Below are positions 40,497-49,703 of a stretch of DNA of 64,000 bases, piece after piece. A program made the position numbers and the translations under genes. Numbering within the stretch: the stretch's first letter is position 1; every line of letters starts with the position of its first letter. The DNA lies in the NCBI RefSeq assembly GCF_902498805.1, contig NZ_LR701580.1, forward strand, positions 154,449 through 218,448. The letters run 5' to 3'. The notes beneath the pieces were generated by a model that saw only the letters and a list, made by a program, of their open reading frames with translations, searched no databases and had not been told where the DNA came from. The stretch comes from Imperialibacter sp. EC-SDR9. GTDB lineage: Bacteria > Bacteroidota > Bacteroidia > Cytophagales > Cyclobacteriaceae.

Positions 40497-41357
40497 ATGC
40501 AAAGGAAAGAAAATTATATAATGGTGCCGTTTGATTTTCAGGCTGAATCAAAAATGGCATTGAAAGCTGCCCTCAGGATCGGTAAAACATTGGGGATGCG
40601 AATAGAAGTCATACAATTCAAACCGATTGAAAGCGCTGCCTTTCTGCCGAACGTGGGCTTGATGGCAGGGTATGGAGCGGCATTTCCTCAGGTGGTGAAA
40701 ACGGAGCTGAAATTTGAAGGAATGGATGAATTTTTGAGGGTATTGGAAGAGATGAATGCCTTGCACAGAGATATTCATTTTCATCAGATTGAGGAGTCGC
40801 CCGAGGTAGGAATCAAAGAATTCATGCACGACTATGATCCGTCGTTGCTGGTGATACATAAAGAGGCTTTCAAAGGAAGTAATCCTTTGACGGGCTCAGT
40901 CGTTCAGCGAATTATCAGGCATACCAATGTGCCAGTGCTGGCGCTGGAGGGTTCTGTGCTGCCCGAATCGTTCAAAAATATTGTGCTACCGACAGATGTC
41001 AGCCGATTTCTTCCCACTGAGGCCGACTTCATCAGTCACTGGGTTGACTCATTTAACTCCACTGTTCACTTGCTCAACGTAGTGCACACCGAATTAATAG
41101 ATGAGGAGGAAATAAAGTCAAAAATGCAAAAAGTAGCGCTTGAACTTGGGTTTGAGAAGTTCTTTGTCAATGCGACACACCATGATAAGGAAGTCGAAGC
41201 CATTGTTGAATTTAGCGAGCAGGTAGATGCCGATCTCATCATGATGAAGACCTACGATAAGACTGGCCTTGAACGCTTTTTATTTGGGAGCATCACCGAA
41301 GATGTTGTGAAAGCGCCGTCACCAGCCGTTTTGGCTGTTAATGTTTCTATGAATTAA
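40497..41357 (+). CDS. Universal stress protein (two UspA domains)
   Basis: The 286-residue protein has two UspA-like Rossmann domains. The first begins YIMVPFDFQAESKMALKAAL and ends LTGSVVQRIIRHTNVPVLAL; the second begins NIVLPTDVSRFLPTEADFIS and ends RFLFGSITEDVVKAPSPAVL. The GSxxxxxxxxxxVPVL type ATP-binding loop is clear in both. Such tandem proteins in Bacteroidota respond to starvation or oxidative stress. It follows the ArsC-like gene by 15 nt and precedes the symporter by 22 nt in the same operon. Confidence 0.9.
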   Translation: MQRKENYIMVPFDFQAESKMALKAALRIGKTLGMRIEVIQFKPIESAAFLPNVGLMAGYGAAFPQVVKTELKFEGMDEFLRVLEEMNALHRDIHFHQIEESPEVGIKEFMHDYDPSLLVIHKEAFKGSNPLTGSVVQRIIRHTNVPVLALEGSVLPESFKNIVLPTDVSRFLPTEADFISHWVDSFNSTVHLLNVVHTELIDEEEIKSKMQKVALELGFEKFFVNATHHDKEVEAIVEFSEQVDADLIMMKTYDKTGLERFLFGSITEDVVKAPSPAVLAVNVSMN

Positions 41358-41379
41358 ACAAAGCGAGGGATTCTACTTA

Positions 41380-42831
41380 ATGCATTGGCTGGACATACTC
41401 ATTTTCTTTATTTACATGGTAATCATGCTGGGGATAGGGTTCTTCTTCCTCAGGCAAAACAAAAGTGACGACGACTATTACGTAGGAGGGCGGTCCATGG
41501 GCAGCATGCACGTGGGCCTTAGCGTGGTGGCCACCGACGTTGGCGGTGGCTTTTCTATTGGGCTGGGTGGTCTTGGCTTCACAATGGGAATTTCAGGATC
41601 GTGGATGCTGTTCACGGGCCTGATTGGTGCCTGGCTTTCAGCTGTGGTGCTTATTCCCAAGGTAAGCAAAATGTCGAAGCTTGAAGGGCTTTATACTTTT
41701 CCACAGATTTTCGGCCTCTTTTACAATAAGAAAGTTGCTTTGTTGGCGGGTATCATTTCTGCCATAGGTTATCTCGGCTTTACGAGTTCCCAGATGCTGG
41801 CTGGTGCTAAACTCGCCTCGGCCACTTTTGTTGACCTTGATCTCATGACTGCCCTGTTCGTTATGGGGGTGATAGCAGTGGTATACACTGTCATGGGCGG
41901 CTTGAAAGCAGTGATCTACACTGATACCGTTCAGTGGATTATTCTCATGGCCGGTTTGATCTTCATAGGCATTCCGATGGGTTATCACGCCATTGGCGGA
42001 TATGACGCAATTGTTCAAACACTTCCACCCGAGTTCCTGCGCTGGGATAACCTTACCTGGCAAATGCTGGTGAACTGGGCTGTGACCATCATTCCCATTT
42101 GGTTTGTTGGGATGACTTTGTACCAGAGAATCTACGCTTGCAAAGGGCCGAAGGAAGCCCAAAAGGCCTGGTTTATTGCAGGTCTTTTCGAGTGGCCAAT
42201 TATGGCAATCATGGGCGTTGTTTTGGGCCTTTTTGCCAGAGTGGCGGCGGAGCAAGGGATGTTTGATGCCTTAGGTTATGCTGGTGCAGGAACCATGGAT
42301 GAAGAAATTGGGTTGCCTTTACTTCTGAGAGATATTTTGCCGGTGGGTCTGCTTGGCTTGATGATGTCGGCCTATTTTTCGGCGATTCTGTCAACGGCCG
42401 ACAGTTGTTTGATGGCTGCCTCGGGTAATATTGTTACCGATATCCTGGGAGTTAAATCGACCTCAGAGGCTACTTCGAAGTCAACTCTAAGGATGTCGCA
42501 GTTGATTACGCTGGGAGTGGGTGTTGCAGCGCTCATCCTTGCCAGCACTATGGAGAACGTGCTTGAACTTATGCTTTACTCTTATGCGTTTTTAGTTTCA
42601 GGGCTACTGGTTCCACTTGTCGCCGCACTATTCGGCACCAAAGTATCGAGCACGGCAGCTTTTTGGTCGATGCTGATCGGTGGGGCCACTACGGTAGGTT
42701 TAAGCATTGCGCCCATTGATCTGCCTCTTCAGCTGGATCCGAATGTGTTCGGTATTTCAGCCTCAGCGATCACTTTTGTCATATTAAATTCAGTCACTAC
42801 TAAAACAACCTATGCTCATGATAAGCTATGA
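41380..42831 (+). CDS. Sodium:solute symporter (SSS family)
   Basis: The 483-residue protein has about 13 transmembrane helices. DDDYYVGGRSMGSMHVGLSV (residues 30-49) and DVGGGFSIGLGGLGFTMG are helix 1-2 signatures; GGLKAVIYTDTVQWIILMAG and SAYFSAILSTADSCLMAASG (around residue 330) match the SSS Na+ site. It is less similar to the symporter at 2845 than to proline/pantothenate-type members, but the substrate cannot be fixed. It is cotranscribed with UspA upstream and GNAT downstream (20-bp overlap), which suggests a role in osmotic or nutrient stress. Confidence 0.9.
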   Translation: MHWLDILIFFIYMVIMLGIGFFFLRQNKSDDDYYVGGRSMGSMHVGLSVVATDVGGGFSIGLGGLGFTMGISGSWMLFTGLIGAWLSAVVLIPKVSKMSKLEGLYTFPQIFGLFYNKKVALLAGIISAIGYLGFTSSQMLAGAKLASATFVDLDLMTALFVMGVIAVVYTVMGGLKAVIYTDTVQWIILMAGLIFIGIPMGYHAIGGYDAIVQTLPPEFLRWDNLTWQMLVNWAVTIIPIWFVGMTLYQRIYACKGPKEAQKAWFIAGLFEWPIMAIMGVVLGLFARVAAEQGMFDALGYAGAGTMDEEIGLPLLLRDILPVGLLGLMMSAYFSAILSTADSCLMAASGNIVTDILGVKSTSEATSKSTLRMSQLITLGVGVAALILASTMENVLELMLYSYAFLVSGLLVPLVAALFGTKVSSTAAFWSMLIGGATTVGLSIAPIDLPLQLDPNVFGISASAITFVILNSVTTKTTYAHDKL

Positions 42832-43267
42832 ACTTCTCACACCTGGCGCCACTGTTGGTATGAACCAACGCATGTTAATTGCGGCATTCCTGCACAAGCA
42901 TCTGGATGAATTTGGCGATGAAAAAGAAGATATTCTAAAATGCATAGACTATGCACTAGATGATAACCTGAAGCCAGGAGGATTTGTGCTGGTAGCGCAT
43001 GACAAAGAAAAAGATAAGATTGTCGGGACTGTGGTGGTAAACCGAACCGGCATGGAAGGTTACATACCCGAGAACATCCTTGTATACATTGCCATGCATA
43101 AAGATTACCGTGGGAAAGGTATTGGTAAGCAGCTAATGCAGAGAGCGATTGATTCCGCTGATGGCAACATTGCCTTACATGTGGAACCGGAAAATCCTGC
43201 CGTACACTTGTACAAAAAGCTAGGCTTTACCAATAAATACCTGGAAATGAGGCTGGTGAAAAACTGA
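42812..43267 (+). CDS. GNAT-family N-acetyltransferase
   Basis: The roughly 150-residue protein has the Gcn5-like fold: VGTVVVNRTGMEGYIPENIL, the acetyl-CoA loop KDYRGKGIGKQLMQRAID (R-x-x-G-x-G, residues about 103-120) and LHVEPENPAVHLYKKLGFTN for the terminal strand. Starts at 42812 or 42818 both overlap the symporter end. The substrate is unknown; the next gene is an alanine-racemase-like enzyme, so an amino acid substrate is conceivable but unproven. Confidence 0.87.
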   Translation: MLMISYELLTPGATVGMNQRMLIAAFLHKHLDEFGDEKEDILKCIDYALDDNLKPGGFVLVAHDKEKDKIVGTVVVNRTGMEGYIPENILVYIAMHKDYRGKGIGKQLMQRAIDSADGNIALHVEPENPAVHLYKKLGFTNKYLEMRLVKN

Positions 43268-43343
43268 TCCCCTCTTTTTTGAGTAAATCCCAACAACACC
43301 AACCCGTCTGCTGAGCTGTATTCAGTGGATTTATCATTTTAAG

Positions 43344-44417
43344 ATGGCTTATATTACACTCAACAGAACCAAGCTCAAACACAATTACGACTTCCTCAAT
43401 TCGAAGTTTGAAGAGAGTAATATTGAGTGGGGAGTTGTATCCAAATTACTCTGCGGCAACAAAACTTTCATAGAGGAATTAATCAAACTGGGCACGAGGG
43501 AGATTCACGACTCCAGAATAGGCAACCTTAAGGTGGTGAAGTCTATTAATCCCGATGTCCAAACAGTTTATATAAAGCCCCCGGCGAAAAAAAACATATT
43601 GAAGATTGTCAAATATGCTGACGTTAGCTTCAATACTGAGTACACCACCATGCAGCTATTGTCCAAAGAGGCAAGGCGGCAAGGCAAAGTGCACAAGGTG
43701 ATTATCATGATTGAGATGGGCGACTTGCGAGAGGGAGTTGTCGGCGATCACCTTCTGGAATTTTATGAGCAGGTATTTGAGTTGCCTAACCTTGAGATTG
43801 TGGGATTGGGTACGAACCTCAATTGCCTGAATGGGGTGATGCCATCTCCTGATAAGCTGGTTCAGTTAAGTTTGTACAAAGAGCTGGTGGAAACCAAGTT
43901 CAATAAGAAGATTCCTTGGGTATCAGGAGGCACCTCGGTTACTTTTCCTTTACTACAAAGAGACCTGCTACCCAAAGGCGTTAACCACTTCAGAATTGGG
44001 GAGACGCTGTATTTCGGAGCCGATTTATTCACAGGCGGAACAGTGGAAGGCATGCAAACGGATGTTTTTAAGCTTTACACACAGATTATAGAACTTACAC
44101 AAAAGCCAAAAACTCCCGAGGGCGAGCTGGCAGAGAACCCATCAGGCGAAGTTTTTGAAATTAGGCAGGAAGACATAGGGAAGACCTCATACCGGGCCAT
44201 AGTTGATATTGGCCTGCTGGAGATTGCGCCTGATTTTCTGATACCGGAAGAAAGGGGAGTGACGGTGATAGGAGCAAGCTCGGACATGCTGGTGCTTGAT
44301 TTGGGCAACTCCGACAGGAACTATCAGGTGGGAGACATAGTGACCTTTCAGATGAAGTACATGGGCGTGCTGGGTGTGCTCAACTCCGATTACATTGAAA
44401 AGTATGTAGTAGAGTAG
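43344..44417 (+). CDS. Alanine/ornithine racemase-like PLP enzyme
   Basis: The 357-residue protein is a type III fold PLP enzyme of the alanine racemase N-terminal-domain family, close to the alanine/ornithine racemase (OrR/YhfX) branch. AYITLNRTKLKHNYDFLNSK then EWGVVSKLLCGNK holds the PLP-binding Lys (near residue 38), and VIIMIEMGDLREGV, TNLNCLNGVMPSPDK and WVSGGTSVTFP carry cofactor phosphate contacts. It is not the cell-wall alr type (lacks the usual C-terminal motifs). It lies 76 nt after the GNAT gene on the same strand. Confidence 0.85.
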   Translation: MAYITLNRTKLKHNYDFLNSKFEESNIEWGVVSKLLCGNKTFIEELIKLGTREIHDSRIGNLKVVKSINPDVQTVYIKPPAKKNILKIVKYADVSFNTEYTTMQLLSKEARRQGKVHKVIIMIEMGDLREGVVGDHLLEFYEQVFELPNLEIVGLGTNLNCLNGVMPSPDKLVQLSLYKELVETKFNKKIPWVSGGTSVTFPLLQRDLLPKGVNHFRIGETLYFGADLFTGGTVEGMQTDVFKLYTQIIELTQKPKTPEGELAENPSGEVFEIRQEDIGKTSYRAIVDIGLLEIAPDFLIPEERGVTVIGASSDMLVLDLGNSDRNYQVGDIVTFQMKYMGVLGVLNSDYIEKYVVE

Positions 44418-44422
44418 CTTTG

Positions 44423-45169
44423 CTAGGTGGTTACCTTCTCGCCAAACACCCAGCTTGGCTTGAGCATGATCCGCTTTAATCCAAACTTCTTGATCGACAC
44501 TTTTTCGATATATTCAACGGCTTCCTCCACTGAATCAGTCACCAGAAACAGATCCAGGTCTTCGGGTGATACTGTCTTTTCCTTCACCATGTGATCCAAC
44601 TGGCTAACCAGGTGGCTCCAATAGTCTTTGCCAAACAACACCAGCGGAAATCCCTTTATTTTTCCCGTTTGTATCAGCGTCAGCGTTTCAAAAAGCTCGT
44701 CCATCGTGCCTGCACCGCCCGGCATCACGACAAAGCCGTAGGAGTACTTTAGCAGAAGCACCTTTCTCACAAAGAAGTAGTTGAAGTTGACTACAATGTC
44801 GAGATAGGGGTTGGCGTGCTGCTCGTGTGGAAGCACAATATTGCAGCCAATCGTTTTACCACCAACTTCTTTAGCTCCCCTTGGTGCGGCCTCCATGATG
44901 CCCGGGCCGCCTCCTGTCATCACCGTGAATCCTGCCAGGGCCAATTGCTGTCCGAGTTCCTGTGCGGCCTTATAGGCGGGGTGATCCTCCTCAAACCTCG
45001 CAGAGCCAAAAACTGTGATGCATGGCCCCGTAAAGTGCAGCGCCCTGAATCCACGAATAAACTCAAGTGCCACTTTTACGATATACTTAAATTCCCTCCA
45101 TCTGGTACCGGGCCCCTCTAAAAACTTCTTTTCGTTATGGTTATTAGTATCGGTGTTGTTGTCCATCAT
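44423..45169 (-). CDS. LOG-family (TIGR00730) nucleotide phosphoribohydrolase-like protein
   Basis: The 248-residue protein has the LOG signatures VMTGGGPGIMEAAPRGAKEVGG (about residues 76-97) and MPGGAGTMDELFETLTLIQTGK (PGGxGTxxE, residues about 147-168). Bacterial relatives split nucleoside 5'-monophosphates such as AMP, or act as cytokinin-activating enzymes. The N-terminal 35 residues are an extra helical extension. It converges on the racemase-like gene with a 5-nt gap. An in-frame ATG one codon later than 45169 cannot be excluded. Confidence 0.87.
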   Translation of the reverse strand: MMDNNTDTNNHNEKKFLEGPGTRWREFKYIVKVALEFIRGFRALHFTGPCITVFGSARFEEDHPAYKAAQELGQQLALAGFTVMTGGGPGIMEAAPRGAKEVGGKTIGCNIVLPHEQHANPYLDIVVNFNYFFVRKVLLLKYSYGFVVMPGGAGTMDELFETLTLIQTGKIKGFPLVLFGKDYWSHLVSQLDHMVKEKTVSPEDLDLFLVTDSVEEAVEYIEKVSIKKFGLKRIMLKPSWVFGEKVTT

Positions 45170-45255
45170 TGATCAAATAAAATCGCCTTCAATCACAATT
45201 GTATTGGCTCTATTTTTAAATTCTCCGTCATTAGCCCATACACTCAACCGTGAAT

Positions 45256-46641
45256 ATGACTATAAAATTTCCCTCCAGACTTATATTTTCTGCTTTTTCA
45301 CTTGCCTTGCTGGCCGGTTGCGGCGACAAAACAACGGATACTAGCGAAAATAAGCAAGACAGCACAGTGGCTGGCAGAACACCAGTAGCCATGACGGCTC
45401 CGAAGCTTGAAGACACCTTCAAAGCAGAAATAGATGCGCTATCGGCTCACCCGCAGGTAAAAGAAGCATTCCAGTTCATTGAGGACTATGATGAGCAAAC
45501 CATTAAGACGCTTATCGCTCTTACCGAGATTGAAGCGCCTCCATACAAAGAAAAGAACCGAAGCGATAAATATTTGTCGCTGCTGAAAGAAGCGGGCGCC
45601 GACTCAGTTTGGCAGGATGAAGTATGGAACGCATTCGGCTTGGTCAAAGGAACCAAAAGGGGCAAAGTGCTGGCGTTTTGTGCCCACCTAGACACGGTTT
45701 TCCCGGAAGGAACCGATACCCACGTGCAGCAATCGGGCGATACGTTAAAAGCTCCGGGTATTTCGGATGACACCAGGGGGCTAGCCATCCTTATCACCAT
45801 TATGAAGGCCATCCGTAAAGCAGGCATTCAGCCCGAAAACGACATCTTGTTTATAGGGAATGTAGGAGAAGAGGGTCAAGGCGATTTGCGTGGAGCCAAG
45901 TATCTTTTTGGGCCTAACGGGCCTAAGATTGACGCCTTTATCTCAGTCGACGGCAGTGGCCATGAGTCGGTTACCAACCAGGCCCTTGGGTCGCACCGGT
46001 ACCGGATTACATTTGAGGGCCCCGGAGGACATTCGTGGGGTGCCTTTGGTTTGGGCAATCCTCACCATGCACTGGGTAGAGCCATTACTTATTTTACTGA
46101 TGAGGCTGATAAGTTTACTCGCAGTGGTCCAAAGACAAACTATAACGTAGGTGTAATTTCCGGTGGCACCTCGGTTAATTCTATCCCCTTTGAATCTATT
46201 ATGGAGGTGGACATGCGTTCCGAGAGCCCTGAAAGCCTTGTTAAGGTAGATACTATTCTCCAGCGAGCGGTTCGCAAGGCGCTGGCCGATCAGAATAAGC
46301 TCAAAAGGCATGGGCCCGATTTGACCGTCAAAATCGAGATGATCGGCGACCGCCCTTCTGGAGAGCACCCCGAAAGCATGGCCATCGTCCAAAGGGGTAT
46401 AGCTGCCACACAGTTTGTAGGCGGCAGGCCGACCTTAAGAAGAGGCAGCACCGACTCTAATATTCCGATTTCAAAAGGAATACCTGCCATCACGATTGGC
46501 GGCGGAGGCATGGGTAGAAATGCTCACTCCCTTGATGAGTATTTCATCAACAAGGACGGTGTGCTGGGAATCAAGAGAGCCCTGCTGATTGTTTTGGCTG
46601 AAGTGGGTATCGATGACGAAATGAGGATTGAATCAAGATAG
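45256..46641 (+). CDS. M20-family peptidase lipoprotein
   Basis: The 461-residue product from the ATG at 45256 begins with a lipoprotein signal (PSRLIFSAFSLALLAGCGDK, lipobox Cys near residue 21). The M20 core shows VLAFCAHLDTVFPEGTD (metal His and Asp), GISDDTRGLAILITIMKAI (bridging Asp), FIGNVGEEGQGDLRGAKYLF (catalytic Glu pair), GPGGHSWGAFGLGNPHHALG (dimerisation) and IPAITIGGGGMGRNAHSLDE (C-terminal metal His). It probably works as a tripeptidase- or dipeptidase-type exopeptidase at the periplasmic face. The frame also has a GTG two codons earlier. It ends overlapping the stop of the convergent nspC by 9 nt. Confidence 0.88.
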   Translation: MTIKFPSRLIFSAFSLALLAGCGDKTTDTSENKQDSTVAGRTPVAMTAPKLEDTFKAEIDALSAHPQVKEAFQFIEDYDEQTIKTLIALTEIEAPPYKEKNRSDKYLSLLKEAGADSVWQDEVWNAFGLVKGTKRGKVLAFCAHLDTVFPEGTDTHVQQSGDTLKAPGISDDTRGLAILITIMKAIRKAGIQPENDILFIGNVGEEGQGDLRGAKYLFGPNGPKIDAFISVDGSGHESVTNQALGSHRYRITFEGPGGHSWGAFGLGNPHHALGRAITYFTDEADKFTRSGPKTNYNVGVISGGTSVNSIPFESIMEVDMRSESPESLVKVDTILQRAVRKALADQNKLKRHGPDLTVKIEMIGDRPSGEHPESMAIVQRGIAATQFVGGRPTLRRGSTDSNIPISKGIPAITIGGGGMGRNAHSLDEYFINKDGVLGIKRALLIVLAEVGIDDEMRIESR

Positions 46642-47772
46642 ACGATTTTTGTAGTCCTCATAGCCAAACTCCCTTACCAGTTGAAATGAATTGTCTTCTT
46701 TCCAAATGCCGATAGACGGGTGGGGCACACCATTAAAGGTGGTAGTTTTCACCATCGTGTAGTGGATCATGTCCTCGAAAACGATCAGATCGCCAGGCGC
46801 TAGTTCTTTTTCGAAAGAGTATTCGCTCATATAATCGCCGGCCAGGCAGCTCATGCCCCCCATGCGGTAGGTGGGTTTGCCTTTTTCCGGATCCATTTTG
46901 GCCCCTCTAATTCTCGGCTTGTAAGGCATTTCAAGGGTATCTGGCATGTGACAGGTAAATGACGCATCCAGGATGGCTGTTTTCACGCCTGAGTTTTCAA
47001 CAATGTCGAGAACAGTAGACACCAGGTCGCCGGTTTCCCAGGCCACGGCACTGCCAGGCTCCAGGATGACTTCTACTCCCCACTTTTCTCTGAATGCTTT
47101 CAGAATAGAAACGAGGTGGGCAGTATCATATCCTTTTTTGGTCATCAGATGCCCACCCCCCATATTCACCCATTTTACTTGTGGAATCAGGTGCCCAAAC
47201 TTCTCTTCGAATGCTTTTAGCGTATTTTCAAGAGTGAACGAAGTGGATTCACACAAGACATGGAAATGCAATCCCTCAATGCCCTCTGGCAGCTTGTCGC
47301 CAAAGTGCGCTGCCGTCATGCCCAGGCGGGAAGTAGGCGACGAAGGATTGTACAAGTCGGTTGTCACTTCTGAGTACTCGGGGTTGACCCGAATGCCACA
47401 TGAGATTTTTTCGGGGAAGGCTACAACCTTGTCTTTGAATCGCTCATACTGGCTAAGTGAATTAAAAGTGATGTGACTACTTAAAGCCATGATCTCATCA
47501 AACTCCTGATCACGGTAGGCCACAGCATACGTGTGCGACTTTGTTTTCATCTCCTCAAAGCAAAGCCTGCCCTCAGAGAGTGAACTTGCAGTGGCTCCTT
47601 TCAGGTATTGCCTTACCAAAGGAAAGGCGCTCCACATGGCAAAGCCTTTGAAGGCCAGAATGATGCTGATACCGGCCCGCTCCTGCACGTCGTTCATTAG
47701 CTCAAGGTTTCTGCGGAGCAGCGACTCTTCGAGCAGATAGCAGGGTGAAGGTATTTTTGAGTAGTCAATCAT
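46633..47772 (-). CDS. nspC: Carboxynorspermidine decarboxylase
   Basis: From the ATG at 47772 the 379-residue protein begins MIDYSKIPSPCYLLEESLLR, the NspC start. LAFKGFAMWS carries the PLP Lys, HFHVLCEST, WVNMGGGHLMTKKGYD and EPGSAVAWETGDLV the other family motifs. It decarboxylates carboxynorspermidine or carboxyspermidine in the alternative polyamine pathway that starts from aspartate semialdehyde and a diamine. The longer frame from a TTG at 47805 would overlap a hairpin. The partner dehydrogenase gene lies upstream (47848), as in vibrios and many Bacteroidota. Confidence 0.93.
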   Translation of the reverse strand: MIDYSKIPSPCYLLEESLLRRNLELMNDVQERAGISIILAFKGFAMWSAFPLVRQYLKGATASSLSEGRLCFEEMKTKSHTYAVAYRDQEFDEIMALSSHITFNSLSQYERFKDKVVAFPEKISCGIRVNPEYSEVTTDLYNPSSPTSRLGMTAAHFGDKLPEGIEGLHFHVLCESTSFTLENTLKAFEEKFGHLIPQVKWVNMGGGHLMTKKGYDTAHLVSILKAFREKWGVEVILEPGSAVAWETGDLVSTVLDIVENSGVKTAILDASFTCHMPDTLEMPYKPRIRGAKMDPEKGKPTYRMGGMSCLAGDYMSEYSFEKELAPGDLIVFEDMIHYTMVKTTTFNGVPHPSIGIWKEDNSFQLVREFGYEDYKNRLS

Positions 47773-47796
47773 GGTCACTTGGTCGTGTAAAACAGT

Positions 47797-47825
47797 AAAG
47801 GGCAAGCCCTGTGCCTTGCCCCTTT
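47797..47825. terminator. Hairpin between the polyamine genes
   Basis: AAAGGGCAAG (47797-47806) pairs with CTTGCCC (47815-47821), followed on the plus strand by CTTTTAT. On the minus strand, the direction of the operon, the downstream T-run is weak (TTTACTGTTTT), so it may only partly end transcription between the two genes and reduce nspC output. Confidence 0.5.
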
Positions 47826-47847
47826 TATCTTTTAATAAAGCTAAAGC

Positions 47848-49053
47848 TTAGTCCATTTCAAGATCCACATCATGCAGCTCATGCCATGGTAAGCCCTGCT
47901 TGTTCATTTCTTCCATGAAGGGATCAGGGTTGAACTGCTCCACGTTGAACACACCAGCGCCGCCCCACTTGCCTTCAAGCACAAGCTTGGCTCCAATCAT
48001 AGCCGGTACGCCGGTGGTGAAGGAAACGCCCTGTGCCTTGGTTTCACGGTAGGCATCGGGGTGTTTGCAGTTATTGTACACGTAATAGGTCTTCTCAGCA
48101 CCATTTTTTATGCCACGCACCCTGCAACCAATAGATGTCTCGCCTTTGTAGTTTTCTCCAAGATCCCCAGGATCAGGCAATACAGCTTTTAAAAACTGAA
48201 GCGGCACGATTTCCATTCCGTTGTAGTTGATTGGCTCAATGCTGCCCATTCCGATGTTCAAGATTACTCTGAGGTGGGTCAGGTAGTTGTCGCTGAAGGT
48301 CATCCAGAAGCGAGCTCTTTTCATCGTGGGAAAGTTTTTCACCAGCGACTCGAGCTCCTCATGGTAAATCAGGTAAGACTTCATCGGCCCGATGTTCGGA
48401 TAGTTGATATCCTTCCCTATTTCATGCGGTTTTGTTATTTTCCACTTGCCATCTTCAAAGAACTTTCCTTCCTGCGTTACTTCCCGAATGTTTATTTCAG
48501 GGTTGAAGTTGGTTGCAAAAGCCTTTCCGTGGTCTCCGGCGTTACAATCAACAATATCGAGGTAGTGAATTTCATCAAAATAATGCTTGGCGGCGTAGGA
48601 AGTGAAAACACCTGTAGCGCCAGGATCGAACCCACAACCTAGTACGGCTGTTAGCCCGGCAGCTTTGAATTTTTCCTGATACGCCCATTGCCAGCTATAC
48701 TCAAACTTGGCTTCTTCCTTAGGCTCGTAGTTTGCTGTGTCGAGGTAGTTTACTTTGGTTTCCAAACAAGCATCCATGATAGTAAGATCCTGATAAGGAA
48801 GCGCCACATTGATGACAATATCAGGGCCGAAACTATTGATCAGCTTCACCAGCTCAGGCACCACGTCAGCATCTACTTTAGCAGTTTGTATGCTTATACC
48901 CACGTCTTTTTTTATGTCAGCGGCAATGTCATCACACTTGGACTTGGTTCTGCTGGCGAGCATGATTTCAGTAAACACACTTGAATTTTTGGCGCATTTG
49001 TAAGCCACCACTCGACCGACTCCGCCGGCACCAATAATGAGTACTTTTCCCAT
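47848..49053 (-). CDS. Carboxynorspermidine synthase (saccharopine-dehydrogenase-like)
   Basis: The 401-residue protein starts MGKVLIIGAGGVGRVVAYKC, an NAD(P) Rossmann motif, followed by DIVINVALPYQDLTIMDACL and YLDTANYEPKEEAKFEYSWQ. GCGFDPGATGVFTSYAAKHY (around residue 150) and DIVDCNAGDHGKAFATNF are those of the saccharopine-reductase family enzyme that condenses L-aspartate semialdehyde with a diamine. With NspC at 46633 it makes norspermidine, spermidine or homospermidine precursors; which one depends on the diamine, not visible here. ATG at 49053 gives the expected N-terminus. Confidence 0.92.
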   Translation of the reverse strand: MGKVLIIGAGGVGRVVAYKCAKNSSVFTEIMLASRTKSKCDDIAADIKKDVGISIQTAKVDADVVPELVKLINSFGPDIVINVALPYQDLTIMDACLETKVNYLDTANYEPKEEAKFEYSWQWAYQEKFKAAGLTAVLGCGFDPGATGVFTSYAAKHYFDEIHYLDIVDCNAGDHGKAFATNFNPEINIREVTQEGKFFEDGKWKITKPHEIGKDINYPNIGPMKSYLIYHEELESLVKNFPTMKRARFWMTFSDNYLTHLRVILNIGMGSIEPINYNGMEIVPLQFLKAVLPDPGDLGENYKGETSIGCRVRGIKNGAEKTYYVYNNCKHPDAYRETKAQGVSFTTGVPAMIGAKLVLEGKWGGAGVFNVEQFNPDPFMEEMNKQGLPWHELHDVDLEMD

Positions 49054-49244
49054 CTTATATCTTATTACAGGTTAATTGCTTGAACTGCAAAAGTAGCACA
49101 TGCGGAAATGTATTAAAAACGCTGCGATCAATATTCTGACTCGTGGCAATTTTGCCAGAGAAAGGAGGAAGAAAGTGTGGGGTATAAACAAGAAAAACCG
49201 GAGCGTAAACCCCGGTTTCCATAGCTGGTAGTTATAATTGTCAA

Positions 49245-49703
49245 TTAGTGCATCAAAGCGCCAACCTGAACTCTTGAGTGGGCACTTACATAGTATCCGT
49301 CGTAAAGAAATTCCGACAAAAGCTCTGTTAATTGTTTTTCTGAAGCATCTTGCTTGAATGTAGCAAAGCAGTAAGAAGCGTCTATACCGAGTACTTCCAG
49401 TTCTGGCATTTTTGCTTTTATCCGCACAATCTTTTGCTCCATGTAGGCAGCATTGGAGTTTTCAAGCAAAGGGAAGGCTATATTGACTTTGTCGCCAGAG
49501 TAGCTCACATTCAATTTGGCTGGGAAACGTACGCCAAGTTTGGCTAGTTCATGGTCTATCACTCTTGTGCTTTCGCCGTTTTCCAAAAGGGCAGTTCTTT
49601 TTTCGAAAAGAGCATCAACCTTTGAGTGGTCACTTACAGTGCTTTGGGCCATAAGAATGCCATTGAAGGCAACAAGGCAAATGATTATCAGTACTTTTTT
49701 CAT
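49245..49703 (-). CDS. Small secreted protein of unknown function, paralogue A
   Basis: The 152-residue protein has a signal peptide (MKKVLIIICLVAFNGILMAQ). The mature domain shows LFEKRTALLENGESTRVIDH, LAKLGVRFPAKLNV, IKAKMPELEVLGID, CFATFKQDASEKQLTELLSE and FLYDGYYVS, all shared with the paralogue at 50233. I do not recognise a family; alternating strands and helices might form a small alpha/beta sandwich. Its start codon overlaps the stop of a short upstream ORF (ATGA at 49700-49703). It is part of a tandem duplication with the oxygenase region. Confidence 0.72.
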   Translation of the reverse strand: MKKVLIIICLVAFNGILMAQSTVSDHSKVDALFEKRTALLENGESTRVIDHELAKLGVRFPAKLNVSYSGDKVNIAFPLLENSNAAYMEQKIVRIKAKMPELEVLGIDASYCFATFKQDASEKQLTELLSEFLYDGYYVSAHSRVQVGALMH

